Program-made: the position numbers and the translations under genes
DNA from: Henricia sp. BOLD:AAB3569
Lineage: Eukaryota > Echinodermata > Asteroidea > Spinulosida > Echinasteridae
Length of the DNA stretch: 64,000 nucleotides
Direction of reading: 5' to 3'
Assembly: GCA_037783545.1 (NCBI GenBank)
Contig: JBBELK010000004.1
Location: 1,116,001 to 1,180,000 of the forward strand
Part shown: positions 1 through 11,439 of the stretch, piece after piece
Position numbering within the stretch: position 1 is the first letter of the stretch
Layout of the letters: every line of letters starts with the position of its first letter
Notes under the pieces: generated by a model
Databases searched by the model: none
Told to the model about the DNA's origin: nothing
The model's input: the letters and a program-made list of their open reading frames with translations, nothing else

Positions 1-46
1 AAAAAACTTAATTTGATTGTATAATTATGGTGCTGATTTGAAGAGC

Positions 47-294
47 TTCATCGCAAAACGCGATAAACTTTAAATAAAAACAAATTGAGGAAATGGTGTC
101 AGTATATTCTTCATTGGTGGTCCTATACATTTGTAAAATAGATTTTTGAAACTCTGTTATATCCCACATAAAAAAATATGTTACTAATTGGAATTTGCCA
201 TTGACTGCAGTGCTTAGTTGTAATACAAAATGGTAGTTTTCTCAAAATGCCCAAAAATTGATAGGCCTATGCCTATATCGCGTTTTGCGATGAA
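47..294. mobile_element. Short inverted-repeat element (MITE-like)
   Basis: A perfect 19-nt inverted repeat, TTCATCGCAAAACGCGATA at 47-65 and its reverse complement at 276-294, bounds about 210 bases of AT-rich non-coding DNA. This is the form of a small non-autonomous DNA transposon. No clear target duplication is seen, so the superfamily is unknown. Confidence 0.55.
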
Positions 295-418
295 ACTTTT
301 CATATAGGCCTATACAATTAAAAGTAAGATTAATAAATGCAAAGTAAAAAAATGCAGCTACTTTGAATTGTCTTATCTTATTGTGCCTATAGATTCATTA
401 ATTTTAGGCACACATATA

Positions 419-1693
419 CACTGAAAACTTTATTTCGTCAATTGACATAAAAAAATTAGTCATACTCTGGGTCTTATTTGACTAATTTCCAATTAGTCAT
501 ACGTGGTTTGAATTGACTAATTTTAATTAGTCATGAAAAAGGGTCTTATTTGCCTAATTTAAAAAATGATTAGTCATGCGGCAAAATTAATTTGTCATGC
601 GTCAAAATTAATTAGTCTTGCACACAAAATTATTAGTCCTGCAGAAAAATTATTAGTCTTGCAGGAAAATTAATTAGTCCTGCAGTAAAATTAATTAGTA
701 ATGTCAGCCTGACAAACTTACTTTGTCACGGTGTGTTTCGTAGTACTGAAATAGGCCTACGCAGAATACGTGCAATGACTGCACGGTGTGTTGTGTTAAT
801 GCAACAAAGACATCCGCAGTTTGATGACGATAATGGGGACAACAAAAATGGAAGAGGCAACGATGTACCCAGGAAAACATCCAGTTACTATTCGTAGCTC
901 ATTTTATAAACTTACTTCTAACTGCAGCGTGAAAAGGAGTCTAACCTGGGCTGACCTAACATTACGAATACGTACTGAGTTGTCCTTATAGATCATGACT
1001 ATTTGTGTCAATACACGGATGTTGAGACCCGAAGCACGGCCTCAACCATGCCTTTACTCCGACACACGACATAGTTTGAAACATGCAAACCAATTATTGC
1101 CTTAGAAATCTCAGAGTCCCGCACAATTCTTTGGTGTCACACAAAACCCGTCACACGCTTACCTTTCCAGAGTAACGTCACAGAATGTTTAGTCCAGTCA
1201 AACACGACCTCATTTTACGGTGCGGTTCGCATGTAATGGCGTCGCACAGCTGCACGAAAACAAGAACTGAAGATTTATTTTCCCACGACCGAATTCATGA
1301 CTAACCTTTTATTACATTATCAATGTAAAGAATAATCCCGCCAAAACTCATGACTAATTAAATTAGTCATGAGTTTCGGCTGCATTATTCTTGCCATTAG
1401 TAATGCAATCAAAAGTTAGTCATGCAATTAGTCATGGGAAAATAAATCGTCAGTTGTTGTTTTACGTGACAATACAAATTAGTCAAAAGACGATCATCAC
1501 ATTTGTCAGTCGTTCAGATTAGTCTTCCGCTAATATTAATTTGTCCTGCAACAGTTTTAATTTGTCATGCACCAACAAAGATTTGTCATGTACCAACAAA
1601 AAGTTGTCAACTGACAAATTGTATACATGACTAATCATTTTGCCCTTGTTTGACTAATTTTCCACTGTGATTGACTAGATAATGTTTTCAGTG
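419..1693. mobile_element. 1.3 kb non-autonomous DNA transposon packed with ATTAGTCATG motifs
   Basis: The ends are inverted: CACTGAAAAC at the left and GTTTTCAGTG at the right, each flanked by TA (417-418 and 1694-1695), which fits a TA target duplication. Roughly 25 copies of ATTAGTCATG or close variants (ATTAGTCTTG, ATTTGTCATG and reverse complements) fill about 450-710 and 1295-1680, leaving a plain 0.6 kb centre. There is no transposase reading frame. Subterminal motif clusters of this kind are usually transposase-binding repeats, as in CACTA or Tc1-like derivatives; that role is inferred here. Confidence 0.65.
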
Positions 1694-2480
1694 TAGGTCT
1701 ATTTTATTTTTGTTTTTAGAGAAAACACCGATAAAGAGCGTTCAATCTTTAAATTGTTATATTGTAAGAAATATGATGAATTTATGTATTTATGAATCCC
1801 ATTCATTTTCAGAATTGGTCGCACATCGACGCAAAGAAGAGTAAAAGTATTTTGAATGAAAAAGTATTTTCAAACAAAAAGTCATGATTTCGTTTTGATG
1901 AATTTGAGCAAAGAACATGTAGCACAGACGACTTGACATAGACGACTTGACATAGACGACCTGCTCCTGTAATCGCATTGGCGAAACTGACCTCAGACAA
2001 TTAAGCATACTCCCAAAATAGTTTCCCCTAATTTAAAACCCGACCCCTTTGCAAGGCTTCCCGGCAATGCCTCGACTGTTATCTGACTACGAAAGGTCTG
2101 TGGCTCTTGTAGCGAACATCTCGTCTTCCTCAAACCACCCCATGTATATCCAGCGGTGTAGGAACAACTTTTTTCAATGCGGTAGGGGGCACCAAACCCC
2201 AAAATTAAACGAAAAAGCGAGGATGTTGATTTTATATCGTGGCGTACAAGGGCCATCGATGATGTTGTGACGTTGCACGTTCGGGTCAACTACCTGCATG
2301 TAATGAATATTATTAGCATATAGCTAGTTCGAAAGAGGCTTTATGGCAAGACAGAAGGCATAACGTTCGCCCAGCCTTTATATACTCCGCTCAAGACGCT
2401 CAATTATCTCACATTTTACCTAACAATATAATCCCAAAGCCATCAAGCCATAAAGTTTCCAAGAGGCTACCTGTATAGAG

Positions 2481-2655
2481 GTAATAGACTACTAGAGTGT
2501 GACGTCGGTTGCCATGGTAATTGGGTCTAAACATTCGCTGGTAATCTGAAACGCCCATTGGTAAAGCGCAGGGGAACAGTTTACTGGTTTTAGTGTAGAC
2601 CCAGTAACCTTGGTAACACACAAAGGGTGACGTTTTCACTTGAGTAGTCTATTGG
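2481..2655. mobile_element. Small inverted-repeat element
   Basis: The left arm begins GTAATAGACTACTAGAG and the right arm ends with the near complement (GAGTAGTCTATTGG). The arms stay partly complementary inward through the GACGTC, GGTTACC-like and GGGTCTA segments, so the 175 bases can fold into one imperfect hairpin. No coding capacity. Probably a MITE; superfamily not identified. Confidence 0.5.
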
Positions 2656-3316
2656 CAATGACTAAATGAAGTACCGAGTACTCTTTAGTGATAGCGCCAC
2701 CGGTCGGTGCAGTTTTTCCATGTCTCCATAGTCAAGCGTCAGTATGCCGTCTTCATGGGCACTGTGTGCGTGTAAATCACTGTACTTAAATGTGGACTTA
2801 TTTAATGTGCCGAATAATGTATCCTGCCTGCCGCACATACGCTGATTGAAGTAATTATGATGGTTCGAGCAACACGGAAGTGAAAGTGCACGTAGTAAAG
2901 TTCATTCTAAGAATGGCTTAATCTTAAAGTTTTTATGTAGTACAAACATTTACAGACACTAACAAGGAAAAACTACTACAAAATGATTATTATTGTATGA
3001 ACAACGGAACATTTTCAAGAAATGGGTAGAATTTATGCCTTTTTTAGCGATTGTTGTTCGACTATTCCTGGGAACTACTTGACCTTTCTTCTAAAAATGT
3101 CTTCCAGTTTCATGCACGCTTCTTTCCTTTTGAGCACACATTCATGAACAGATTCAAAACAGCTGAACAGGCGTTCATTTCATGCCCCAACAACCCCACC
3201 CCTGTTAGTACATTTGTGATTTCCTCCCAAGTGGGATCGCGGAGCTAGACAACGTTTCTGCGTGCGTGAATGAACATAAATGTGTGAGCGTGTCACTGCT
3301 TTGAGTGTAATTCACC

Positions 3317-3613
3317 TATCAATTGTTCCCCTCCCCCCACCCCCCGTGCTGCCCCACCCCCCGCGCTGCCCCACCCCCTAGGTGGGGGTTTGGTCACGTT
3401 TTTCATGCCCCAGGGTGGGGCATTTCACTCTTTGAAATACAATTTTATGTGTATTTGTATACAAGACGCGCATGCTTTGCACCCGAGGGGGGGGGGGGAT
3501 TTTTGTCACCTAAATGTTGCCCCAGGGGTGGGGATTTTGTCACAAAAAAGTGACAATCCCCACCATTTAGGTGGGGTAACCCGGGGGAGGGGGGGGGGGG
3601 GGGACAATTGATA
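3317..3613 (+). mobile_element. G/C-tract MITE, copy 1
   Basis: Perfect 10-bp inverted ends TATCAATTGT and ACAATTGATA enclose C-rich then G-rich tracts and an internal hairpin built on GGTGGGGATTTTGTCAC and its near complement. A second copy lies in the opposite orientation at 5768-6100, so this is a dispersed element rather than plain low-complexity DNA. The short open frames across it are a by-product of its composition. Confidence 0.65.
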
Positions 3614-4489
3614 AGTGCATGCATAACAATGTGTTTCTGAATTTGACAGCAAAACCCAATCCTGTGTGTTCACAAACGAAGTGACATTGTTTTTTTAAAA
3701 ATATGATCGTGGTAAATTGCCAAATTAATTTTCGCACAATATAGTGAGTTAATAACCCTGTCCGCGTCTTGTAAGCCTTAGGGCTCATTCACGGTTCATT
3801 CATGTTTAGAGCCACACAGTCCCATCGAGCTATGTGGTATTTCTGGGTCATGGCCCCGCGCTGTCGAGAGGCAATATGCCTCAGTGCCAGACAAACATTG
3901 GTCGATGGACCCTTTACGTCACAGGCAACTTTTGCAGTGACTGCGCTACGTCCGAGTGCAGTATTATTCCAACCTTGTCTGGGCGAACCTAGTACCCAGT
4001 ACCACGCACTACTCACTACGGAACTCAGAATCTGTGGGTATAGGTCTAGAGTAGGAGTACACACGTGCCCCGTGATCACAGCACAATCAGAGAAATATAC
4101 TAGATAGTCCGAGTAGTGCCAGGCTGGAGCTCTAAACCTCTATTTTAAAAATGCATTACACTTCATCAGTAAACTAGGCGCGAAACCTCTTTCCAGATTG
4201 GACGCAAGCTATATCTCCAAGTCTTCCACTATTTCTTTTCTGGGACCCCTGGAATACTAAATCGATATCGGAGTTGGATTTACGATTTATCTTACCGAGT
4301 GGAATTCCTGTGGAATCTTAATCAGTCGGGTACACGCGAGTCAGCAAGAGATACCCATAACGGGAGTGGCTGCCGTTTTTGAGAGCCAATATCTCGACGT
4401 TTTAGATATGATACTTGGATTGAGGTGATAACGCCACTTTAGAGTAAATAGGCTGTCCTCAACGGAACCTCGACCACGCGCCGCCCAGG

Positions 4490-4557
4490 ATGCAGGGAAA
4501 ACTTATATGTGTGCTTTTACTGTGGTTGGCCTTGACGGGAGTTCCTTGTTTAACGAA
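4490..4557 (+). CDS. npnt/egfl6-like: Nephronectin/EGFL6-like gene, exon 1 (signal peptide)
   Basis: This exon encodes the start of a secreted protein: Met, a short basic/polar stretch, then a hydrophobic core (LICVLLLWLALTGV) ending near Cys20, a typical signal peptide. The ATG at 4490 has A at -3, and an in-frame stop at 4445-4447 makes it the first usable start. The exon ends with two bases of a codon at a strong donor, GTAAGT (4558-4563). The split codon (AA|A, Lys23) is completed exactly by the exon 2 acceptor at 8427. The 5' UTR extends upstream for an unknown distance. Signal sequences are not diagnostic alone; the assignment rests on in-frame joining to exons 2-5. Confidence 0.8.
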
Positions 4558-5767
4558 GTAAGTTTGTTGTACCCCTCTTTCTCTGTCTTTTCTCCGTCTT
4601 ATATTTTTTTACCAAAGGCTCTACTGCCTTTTGAGTTCAAATCTTAACCACCACTTAACTGTATAATGCATTGGCATTGGCATTTGCGCGTTGTCATCCC
4701 GAAATAACTGAAGTGGCCATGAATTCCATCCATAGTATTCACAATTCAGTATTAAACCCCAAACTCCTCAAACTTTCAGACTCCTCGAAAACCTCAGAAA
4801 ACCCGAACCAATAAAAGCACAATCGGGGAGCGAATATATTCGCACGGTTTCAAACTTATAATTTAAGTTGCATCATGCAATGATGTGGGTGCGATTTCGG
4901 ATGGGAATTTTGCATTATTTTATGGTCAGTCGCGGCAGTTCTAAACTTGCCGACGTGAACTTTTACCCTTCATCCATTGTAGGAAGTTTGTTTAATCAAA
5001 GCCCGCGGTGCCAGAAACTGGCTTCACAAATATTGGCTAAAAATATTATTCCCAGAACTGTAAAGCTGAAAGGAAAGTTGTTTGTTTAGGGAACAGGAAA
5101 TGTAAATAAAAGTGTATCTACGTCATCGTTTCTTTCTTTCTTTTTTGTTTTTCTTGAGAAAACGATATAAACCATGTCTCTGTCTACATACACGATAATG
5201 TTGTATGGTTCCGGTGGCAACCATTACAATGCGTATGGGGCATCAGGAAAACCCATTTATCCTACAACTTTATACAAGTGTCGGATATATAAATAATAAT
5301 GCATTTGACCTCACTCCAAATGACTTTGTTTCTTTCCGATACACATTGTTTGCAAGAGAGGCAAACTATCGGCACCCTTTAAGGTGGCCGATATGCGAGG
5401 TCGAGTCATTCGCGGCATTAATTGTTCATTCATTGAAATTAGCTGTTTTACGGGTATTAAAGGCAACTTAAAACGTTTGTTTGAATTCTTTGAGGCAAAC
5501 TTAATTACCTGAAAGAACTATCAATAGTGGGTCTTGGCGGTCGGGATAAAACCAAACTACCCGGTTCTGACGAATGTTACAGGGTAGCCTTGAGCATGCC
5601 AGTGACTTCCGGTAATAATTAATGGGTGGCGACGTCTAATTAAGAATGGATGTGTTTCTAAAATAATGGCGGCGATTTGAAGGAAAAGTTGCGGTTCGTT
5701 CTTTCAATTATAGATGACGGCCTTGAGTTACATCTGTAATACATTTATTGAGGTGTTGTAAGAACGT

Positions 5768-6100
5768 TATGCACACCACCCCCGCCCCCCGCCCCCAACC
5801 CCACCATCCCTCCCCCCACCACCCCCACCCCCACTCCTCACCACCCCCACCCCCCACTCCCCACTCCCCCGGGTTACCTTATCTAAGAGGTGGGGATTGT
5901 CACTTTTTGCGTGACAAAATCCCCACCCCTGGGGCAACATTTAGATGACAAAAATCCCCTCCCTCGGGTGCAAAACATTGTATATACAAATGCACAGAAA
6001 AGTTTATTTCAAAGGGTCAAATGCCCCACTATGGGGCATGAAAAACCTGACCAAACCCCCACCTAGGGGTGGGGCAGCGCGGGGGGGGGGACAATTGATA
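5768..6100 (-). mobile_element. G/C-tract MITE, copy 2 (inverted relative to copy 1)
   Basis: Read on the minus strand, this matches 3317-3613 almost throughout, including the ACAATTGATA end at 6091-6100, the GGGGCATGAAAAACC region and the GTGACAAAATCCCCACC hairpin. Its other end is lost in an expanded C-rich tract. With copy 1 it forms an inverted pair on either side of coding exon 1. Confidence 0.65.
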
Positions 6101-7543
6101 GTTGCATTACTTGCCAACTGTGGCTTTTCTAGTAAAGAGATGATCGCTCATCCAACTACTTTGATTTGCACAGCTCAAATCTCTGTTTTAAGGTGTTTAC
6201 CCGCGAAGTAGGCAATAGGCCTATTTCTGTCCTACATGCACGTGTATGATAAATTTGTAATCTTGAACACCGAGCCCAACTCAACCCATCTGTATCCATT
6301 CTACGAAGATGTAAATCACAATAGATCTAAATCTCTCTGTTTTCTTATACATTGAAACTTTTTTACCACTTAGATTAAAAATAGTCACTCCTTACATATT
6401 GACACCGACTTGTGGAATTACTTCTCCGATGTAGTGTGAATGACGCGTTCAAAAAAGATACAGGTTTCTGGTTCTCTTCAGTCTATTTCGGAAGACAGTT
6501 TTAGAATCGTGTATGGTCTATTTCGAGCCCAAAATAGCCCAACAAAGCCGGTTTGTCCCTTTAAATTTTATACGTATAAATCTGAGCTGTCAATTGTGTA
6601 ACCTCAAGTGCGTGCTACAGCATAAGAAAATTGGGGATCTAAATTCCCCTTGTGTGTAATGATGTGACACTGCCTACGGCAAAGGTCATACAGCATTAGT
6701 TGCCATAAAGGGACGATTCGGTGTCGTTACATAGTTACACGTATAGCACGGTTTCAAAGTATTTAAGTTCTAAACTTTTCAAAGTTAAGTCCTACTTCAG
6801 GAGTAGAATTCTAAAAAATATTTGTAATGGAGTAGGTTATTTTCTAGAAATATTTGTCTTTCTATGGAATATACATCTATATCCTTTTTAAGAAGCTTAT
6901 AATATGTCCCTGATAAAAAAAAACTATGGCGCAAAATTTCAAGGATACGTTGTCGGATGATTACATTTTGATGAAAGCGTCCTTAACCAATTCAAAAAAT
7001 GTAGATTTTAGCGCAAATCACGCGTGTTTCCTTGGTCTGTGGATTGAGTTAGTCGTTTTTGCTCCATCAGTTCCCCTTCCCCAGTCGAGATTAGTCATAC
7101 CAGGGTCAAAGGGTGACTGGTGTGTTTTGACACTCGCCTGAATCGTGTTGGCCCTCCTGAACGTATTTGGGATAACCATTTCCAAGTGTTCTTGGGGAAG
7201 AAATGCAATGTATTGCTGTAGACGTTGTGGGTTCGATTCCTGGCTGCGTTCACACGCTGCGTGCCCTTCTGTTGGCCACTTTGGCATCAATTGTTTCTTC
7301 TCCGCGCAGTAGTGATCGTCACGTGTTTAATTTCCGCGCATAGCATGAAGTCGGGGAGTTGTGAGCCCAGCAGTGTTGTCAATACTTGACGCAATCCATG
7401 CATGGTGGCGTGCTGCCCTGGCTATTATAACAGTATAGTGTTTTTATCAACTGTCGTTAAGCAGGCGCGAGTTCTGCGAAAATTACGCCCTGCATTCTGA
7501 TTGGTCAAAGATCACATCCCCGTAGCTGGAACATGAAACTTAA

Positions 7544-7951
7544 AGGGGAAATATACCCAAGAAACAAAAGACATTGTGCTAAAAGAGTGCAATTTATACA
7601 AGAAAACAATAATTTAATATGACCCGCTGAAAAGCAGATACGAACGTCACAAAGAGCGGCCATTGTGTCAGAGAACTGGGCAAAGAATTACGTCTTTGCG
7701 TGCAACTTTTTCGTGTATTATCATAGGAATGCACGAAGGACGTGTACGCAGAAACGTCATTCTTTGCCCAGTTCTCGGACAAAATGGCGGCGCCCATAGG
7801 ACAAGGCATCGCTGCAAATACCGTTCTTTGTGAATGTAATATGTAGTTTTCAGTGGGTCATATTTCTTGTTCTTTGTATAACAACAATGTATGATTTGCA
7901 CTCTTTTACAATGCAGCACATTGTCCTTTGTTTCTTGGGTATACTCCTCCT
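7544..7951. mobile_element. TTAA-flanked long-TIR MITE (piggyBac-like target)
   Basis: The element is bounded by TTAA on both sides (7540-7543 and 7952-7955). Its arms are inverted over more than 100 bases with indels: the left begins AGGGGAAATATACCCAAG and the right, read inverted, AGGAGGAGTATACCCAAG, continuing through GTGCTAAAAGAGTGCAA- and TGACCC.CTGAAAA-type segments. There is no coding capacity. TTAA duplication is the hallmark of piggyBac-type insertion; assignment to that superfamily is inferred from target choice alone. A partial copy lies at 45632-45795. Confidence 0.7.
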
Positions 7952-8426
7952 TTAAACATGCTAAGCCATGCTTTAAAATAGTGTCGTGACCCAAAAAGTG
8001 CACGGATTACGATCGGTCCACCGGCGGGAACTGATACGCTACGAATTTCATCCAAACCAGATATAACGGAGGCCACTGTTTTCGCGGCATTCAAGACAAA
8101 AAAAGTTAATTTTTACATATTGGACATTTAAATCCTGTTGTTTACATATTATTTTGCTTATAGATTTTGTTGGCGTGATGAAGTTCAAACATAGGGTTCA
8201 CATAGCTTTAGGACCACCCACGGGACGTGTCGAAACGACACCTTTGTATAATATGAGGGTCTTGTTGTTGTACAGTATATACACCAAATATTCAACCAAA
8301 AGTTCGTTCTCTCAATGTGAAACCTCTAGTAACGTATGACTTGCATTTTTAGCATGAGTATCATTGTGATTCTTGGGTATGTTTTTCTTTCAATGTTATC
8401 CGTCTTTTGTCTTTAAATCTCGACAG

Positions 8427-8650
8427 AGGAAACCCTGGCAGGCCCCCGTTTGCAGGACAACGTTTATTTGGCCTACACGATGTAGGAAATCCAACGAGCC
8501 GGTGGCGACCGCAATCACAATGGACTACCACATCACGATTGCTACCTGGGCCAACAGTGTCCACGACTGGGGCCGGGGCCACGTGCAGATACGGCCGCCG
8601 TTTTGGCTGTTGCTACGGCTGGAGGAGGGACGTCTACGGACGCTGTCAAC
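8427..8650 (+). CDS. npnt/egfl6-like: Nephronectin/EGFL6-like gene, exon 2 (linker and CRYG/CC module)
   Basis: This exon encodes residues 24-97. Residues 24-75 are a Gly/Pro/Thr/Arg-rich, probably disordered linker. From Cys76 comes CRYGRRFGCCYGW followed by a final cysteine and Gln, matching the short cysteine module that opens mature vertebrate nephronectin and EGFL6 (recalled as CRYGGRIDCCWGW). The acceptor after CTCGACAG keeps the frame from exon 1. A second acceptor, 15 bases downstream (exon start 8442), is also in phase and could give a product five residues shorter. The donor is GTAAGT at 8651; one base of a Pro codon is carried over. The linker is much longer than the roughly 15 residues I recall in the human proteins. 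Confidence 0.9.
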
Positions 8651-9330
8651 GTAAGTTTACCATAATAGATTTTACAACTCTTTGTAATTATTTGAAAACG
8701 AAATGCTTGAGTTATTTTGCAGTAACATATTTGAGAAATAAGCGAGTTTTGGCCATTTCCAAAAAACCCACCGAAAGATACTTTTGAATGAATGGTGCGA
8801 TTTCAATCGGTGAGCTTCTTGAAGTAGATGGTCTTGTTTGCGTGCATTTGAACAGCTATGACTAAATGAAGCAGGCTTGTATGTGCAACCGTGGAATTGT
8901 CCCCGGGCTACATTGAAAAAAAAAGTGGACTGATGTGCCATTCGAAAACGAACACCGCTCAGCGGTTCTTCGTGGCTTTAGACGGAATCACAAATGTTGC
9001 ATGTATGAAAGTTTCATAAAGTGTACATATTTTTGGCTCCACAAATATTGTGAATTTTTGTAAATAAAAAACAAATTCTTACCAGTACCACTATCGCGTT
9101 GGAATACTCATTTACTAGTATAGCTTCGGCAAAATAAGTCTTAAAGGCAGTATAGGCCTACATGAAATCAGAATTGTTCACAGATTTACGCCTAACTTAC
9201 ACAATATAAACATGATGACCGTAGAAAACTTCCCCTGAAAAAGTTTTGTCTGAAGTGCTATAGTCTTTGAGAAATGAGTAAAACAAACAGTTTTCGTCTC
9301 ATGAGACGAAAATTTAATTAGCCCCAAAAC

Positions 9331-9556
9331 AATTTCGCCCAAGTGCCATTTCGCCTCCAAACCACTTCGCCCCCAAACCACTTCGCCCGAGTGCCATTTC
9401 GCCCCAAATCACTTTGTCCAAACACTACATCGCCCAAATGCCACTTCGCCTCAAAACTACTTCGTGCACTGGCAGTGGTTCAGGGCGAAATGGTTCAGGG
9501 CGAAGTGGTTTTGGGGCGAAATGACGGCAAACCCTTTTTTGACTGTTTTCTCAAAA
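9331..9556 (+). repeat. CTTCGCCC short-motif foldback repeat, copy 1
   Basis: Repeated blocks of the type CCACTTCGCCC and CCATTTCGCCC occupy the left half. The right half carries the complements (GGGCGAAATGG, GGGCGAAGTGG), so the segment folds back on itself. It ends in CAAACCCTTTTTTGACTG. The same arrangement, on the other strand, recurs at 51355-51480, showing a dispersed family. Confidence 0.6.
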
Positions 9557-9574
9557 GTCGTGAGCCCAAAATTC

Positions 9575-9640
9575 GTCCCACGAAATACGCATCTCTATAG
9601 CAAAGGCATGGAGCTGCGTATTTCGTGACATGAATTTGGC
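9575..9640. repeat. CACGAAATACG hairpin
   Basis: CCACGAAATACGCA at the left and TGCGTATTTCGTG at the right form an inverted pair around a short loop. The motif CACGAAATACG is also the unit of the tandem array at 10525-10580, and both places are followed or preceded by a similar AGCTCCATGC string, so the two are related pieces of one repeat. Confidence 0.5.
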
Positions 9641-10524
9641 CTCACGCGCGCATTGACGAGCCTTTGCCTTTAAAGGTATATTAATCTTCTCCGACATTAG
9701 CGTTTTACACATTAAATTCTTGAGTTTGTATAGGACAGCCATATAATTGCTTTAAACAAATCGGTTTATTAAAAATTTTAGGATCCCGAGCTGAAACAAG
9801 TGATAAGAAATTGAAGGTACGTGCTATTGTGAACAAGCCGCGGCATAAACGACAGACGCTAATCAAGTGAGACTATCCATCAGTTTCGGAGACGCAAATT
9901 ATTTTGGTCCCGAGCTCTAAAGTGCACCGTTGCTGAAAACAATTACAACCAAATAACACATACACCTTGTTCTATTTTTGGAGAGGAGGTCTGCATTCGT
10001 TACCGGAATGCGGACCTGTGGAAAGACCGAATATTATTTCCGGGAAAACTGTCCAGTGTTTTGGCAAAATAAATGCAGTATAATAGAATATTGTTGCAAT
10101 CTTGTTTAGTCTTCGCCAGAGAAAATATTTTGAGGAAGGAAAATAAAATATCTGTAAAAGATCCGTTGCCAACTATTCAATTTAAAAAATGACGCAGTTG
10201 GGTTGCAAATCACTACAGTCAAACGTTCAAGATAAATTCTGCCCTGGCAGTCTTGGGATTTTTGTATCTTAATCTTTTTTAATCAAATCGGTGTTACCAG
10301 AAGTAGAAATGTTCAAAACCAAGAAATAAGTTGTATAACTTCACGACAGCCTAATGTGCAAATATATAAAAAAAATTCGCACCAGAGATGCTGAGGCTTT
10401 TGCCATGCTATAGTCATTGTGTGACTAAAGCCGTAATCACCCTGCCCTACGTAAACAAGTCACCTATGCGACAAACTAACGGTAAATGCATACATACATG
10501 TACAAGGCAGAAGCTTAAATGCGC

Positions 10525-10580
10525 GCCACGAAATATGTGCCACGAAATACGTGCCACGAAATACGTGCCACGAAATACGC
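10525..10580. repeat. 14-bp tandem repeat, four units
   Basis: Four consecutive copies of GCCACGAAATACGT, with single-base variation in the first and last unit. Non-coding, and related to the hairpin at 9575-9640. Confidence 0.8.
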
Positions 10581-11004
10581 AGCTCCATGCTTTTTGTATA
10601 CTGCCTAAGATCGCAGCAACGCAAAATGCGGTAATATAGTGGAAGCGCAGGGATTTCCTTTCCGTCTATAACCTTGACTTTGGGGGATTGGAAGTGGGAT
10701 CTAGCCGCCAACTAGTACCAGACCATCGAGAGGAGATGGAGGCTTTCCGCTCCGGATCATCGTGTCGGAAGATGATGCGTTCCTTCTCTGAGATAGTGAT
10801 CAAGTTTTTTTTTTCTGTCGGCGTTATGTACCATCTACCTCCATGGTACCATGTATTTAGCGCCTCCGCTAGAGAGAGTGTGATGGGGCGGTGGAGGGGG
10901 TGACGTCCTCGTGGGTTTTTCCCCGGGGAAACTTCTAAGAAATTGCGTGCTTGATCTTTTGGCCATGGATTCGGTGGGATCAGTCGTCTGGCGTATGTAG
11001 ACTT

Positions 11005-11105
11005 TAAGGTCCACTGTGTCATTTGTATGACCCAAAATGTTACTTCATTAGTTGACAACAACAAAATACTCAGTGTTGATAGCAATAGTAACAAATACCG
11101 CATAA
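11005..11105 (+). repeat. Partial copy of the ATTTGCAGTTACCC dispersed family
   Basis: The string running TGTCATTTGTATGACCCAAAATGTTAC, then TTCATTAGTTGACAA and GTGTTGATAGCAATAGTAAC, matches pieces at 15648-15760 and, inverted, at 57850-57950. It is an old fragment without clear ends. Confidence 0.4.
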
Positions 11106-11439
11106 ATCTGTTTCTGTCCAAGGTGGTACATTACATTATGTAAAAAATTAACAAAATGTTTAACTATTCAGTTAGGCCTATTCTAAAACCATGCAAGGAT
11201 TTTAAAGGTTTGCTGGAGCATTGCTGTATGCACATTTAAATGAAGCTGAAATTTCTGCAGGCTAGATTACCAATATTCATTTTAGATACGCCCTTATTTA
11301 ATTTCCAGGAATCCGTAAAATGTCATCTTAGAAATGATACATTGAGTATATAATTTTGAATATTACATCGACAAAATGAGTAATTCTGTGACACTGGATT
11401 ACTTGAACAACGTTTAAAGTACAACAGTGGGGACCTTCA

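Larger units (their letters stand above)
1..4489. other. Upstream (5') region of the nephronectin/EGFL6-like gene
   Basis: No coding region is recognised here. It holds four inverted-repeat elements, listed separately (47-294, 419-1693, 2481-2655, 3317-3613). The remaining stretches (about 1700-2480, 2660-3310 and 3620-4440) are unremarkable AT-rich sequence; the open frames in them are short and resemble no known family. The gene's promoter and 5' UTR must lie in the last part, but I see no convincing TATA box or initiator, so no transcription start is called. A stop codon in frame with the exon 1 ATG lies at 4445-4447. Confidence 0.6.
4558..8426 (+). other. Intron 1
   Basis: This 3.9 kb intron runs from GTAAGT to a CAG acceptor. 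It holds the second G/C-tract element (5768-6100) and a TTAA-flanked MITE (7544-7951). Around 7205-7300 a sequence resembling a tRNA B box (GGGTTCGATTCCTGG) hints at a worn SINE but is too degraded to call. Nothing is recognised in 4600-5750 or 6110-7200. Confidence 0.75.

Noticed and set aside
10666-11121. 151-codon open frame on the - strand
   Set aside because: Overlaps a dispersed-repeat fragment and a CGTGGGTTTTTCCCC SINE-like tail; the translation resembles no family.
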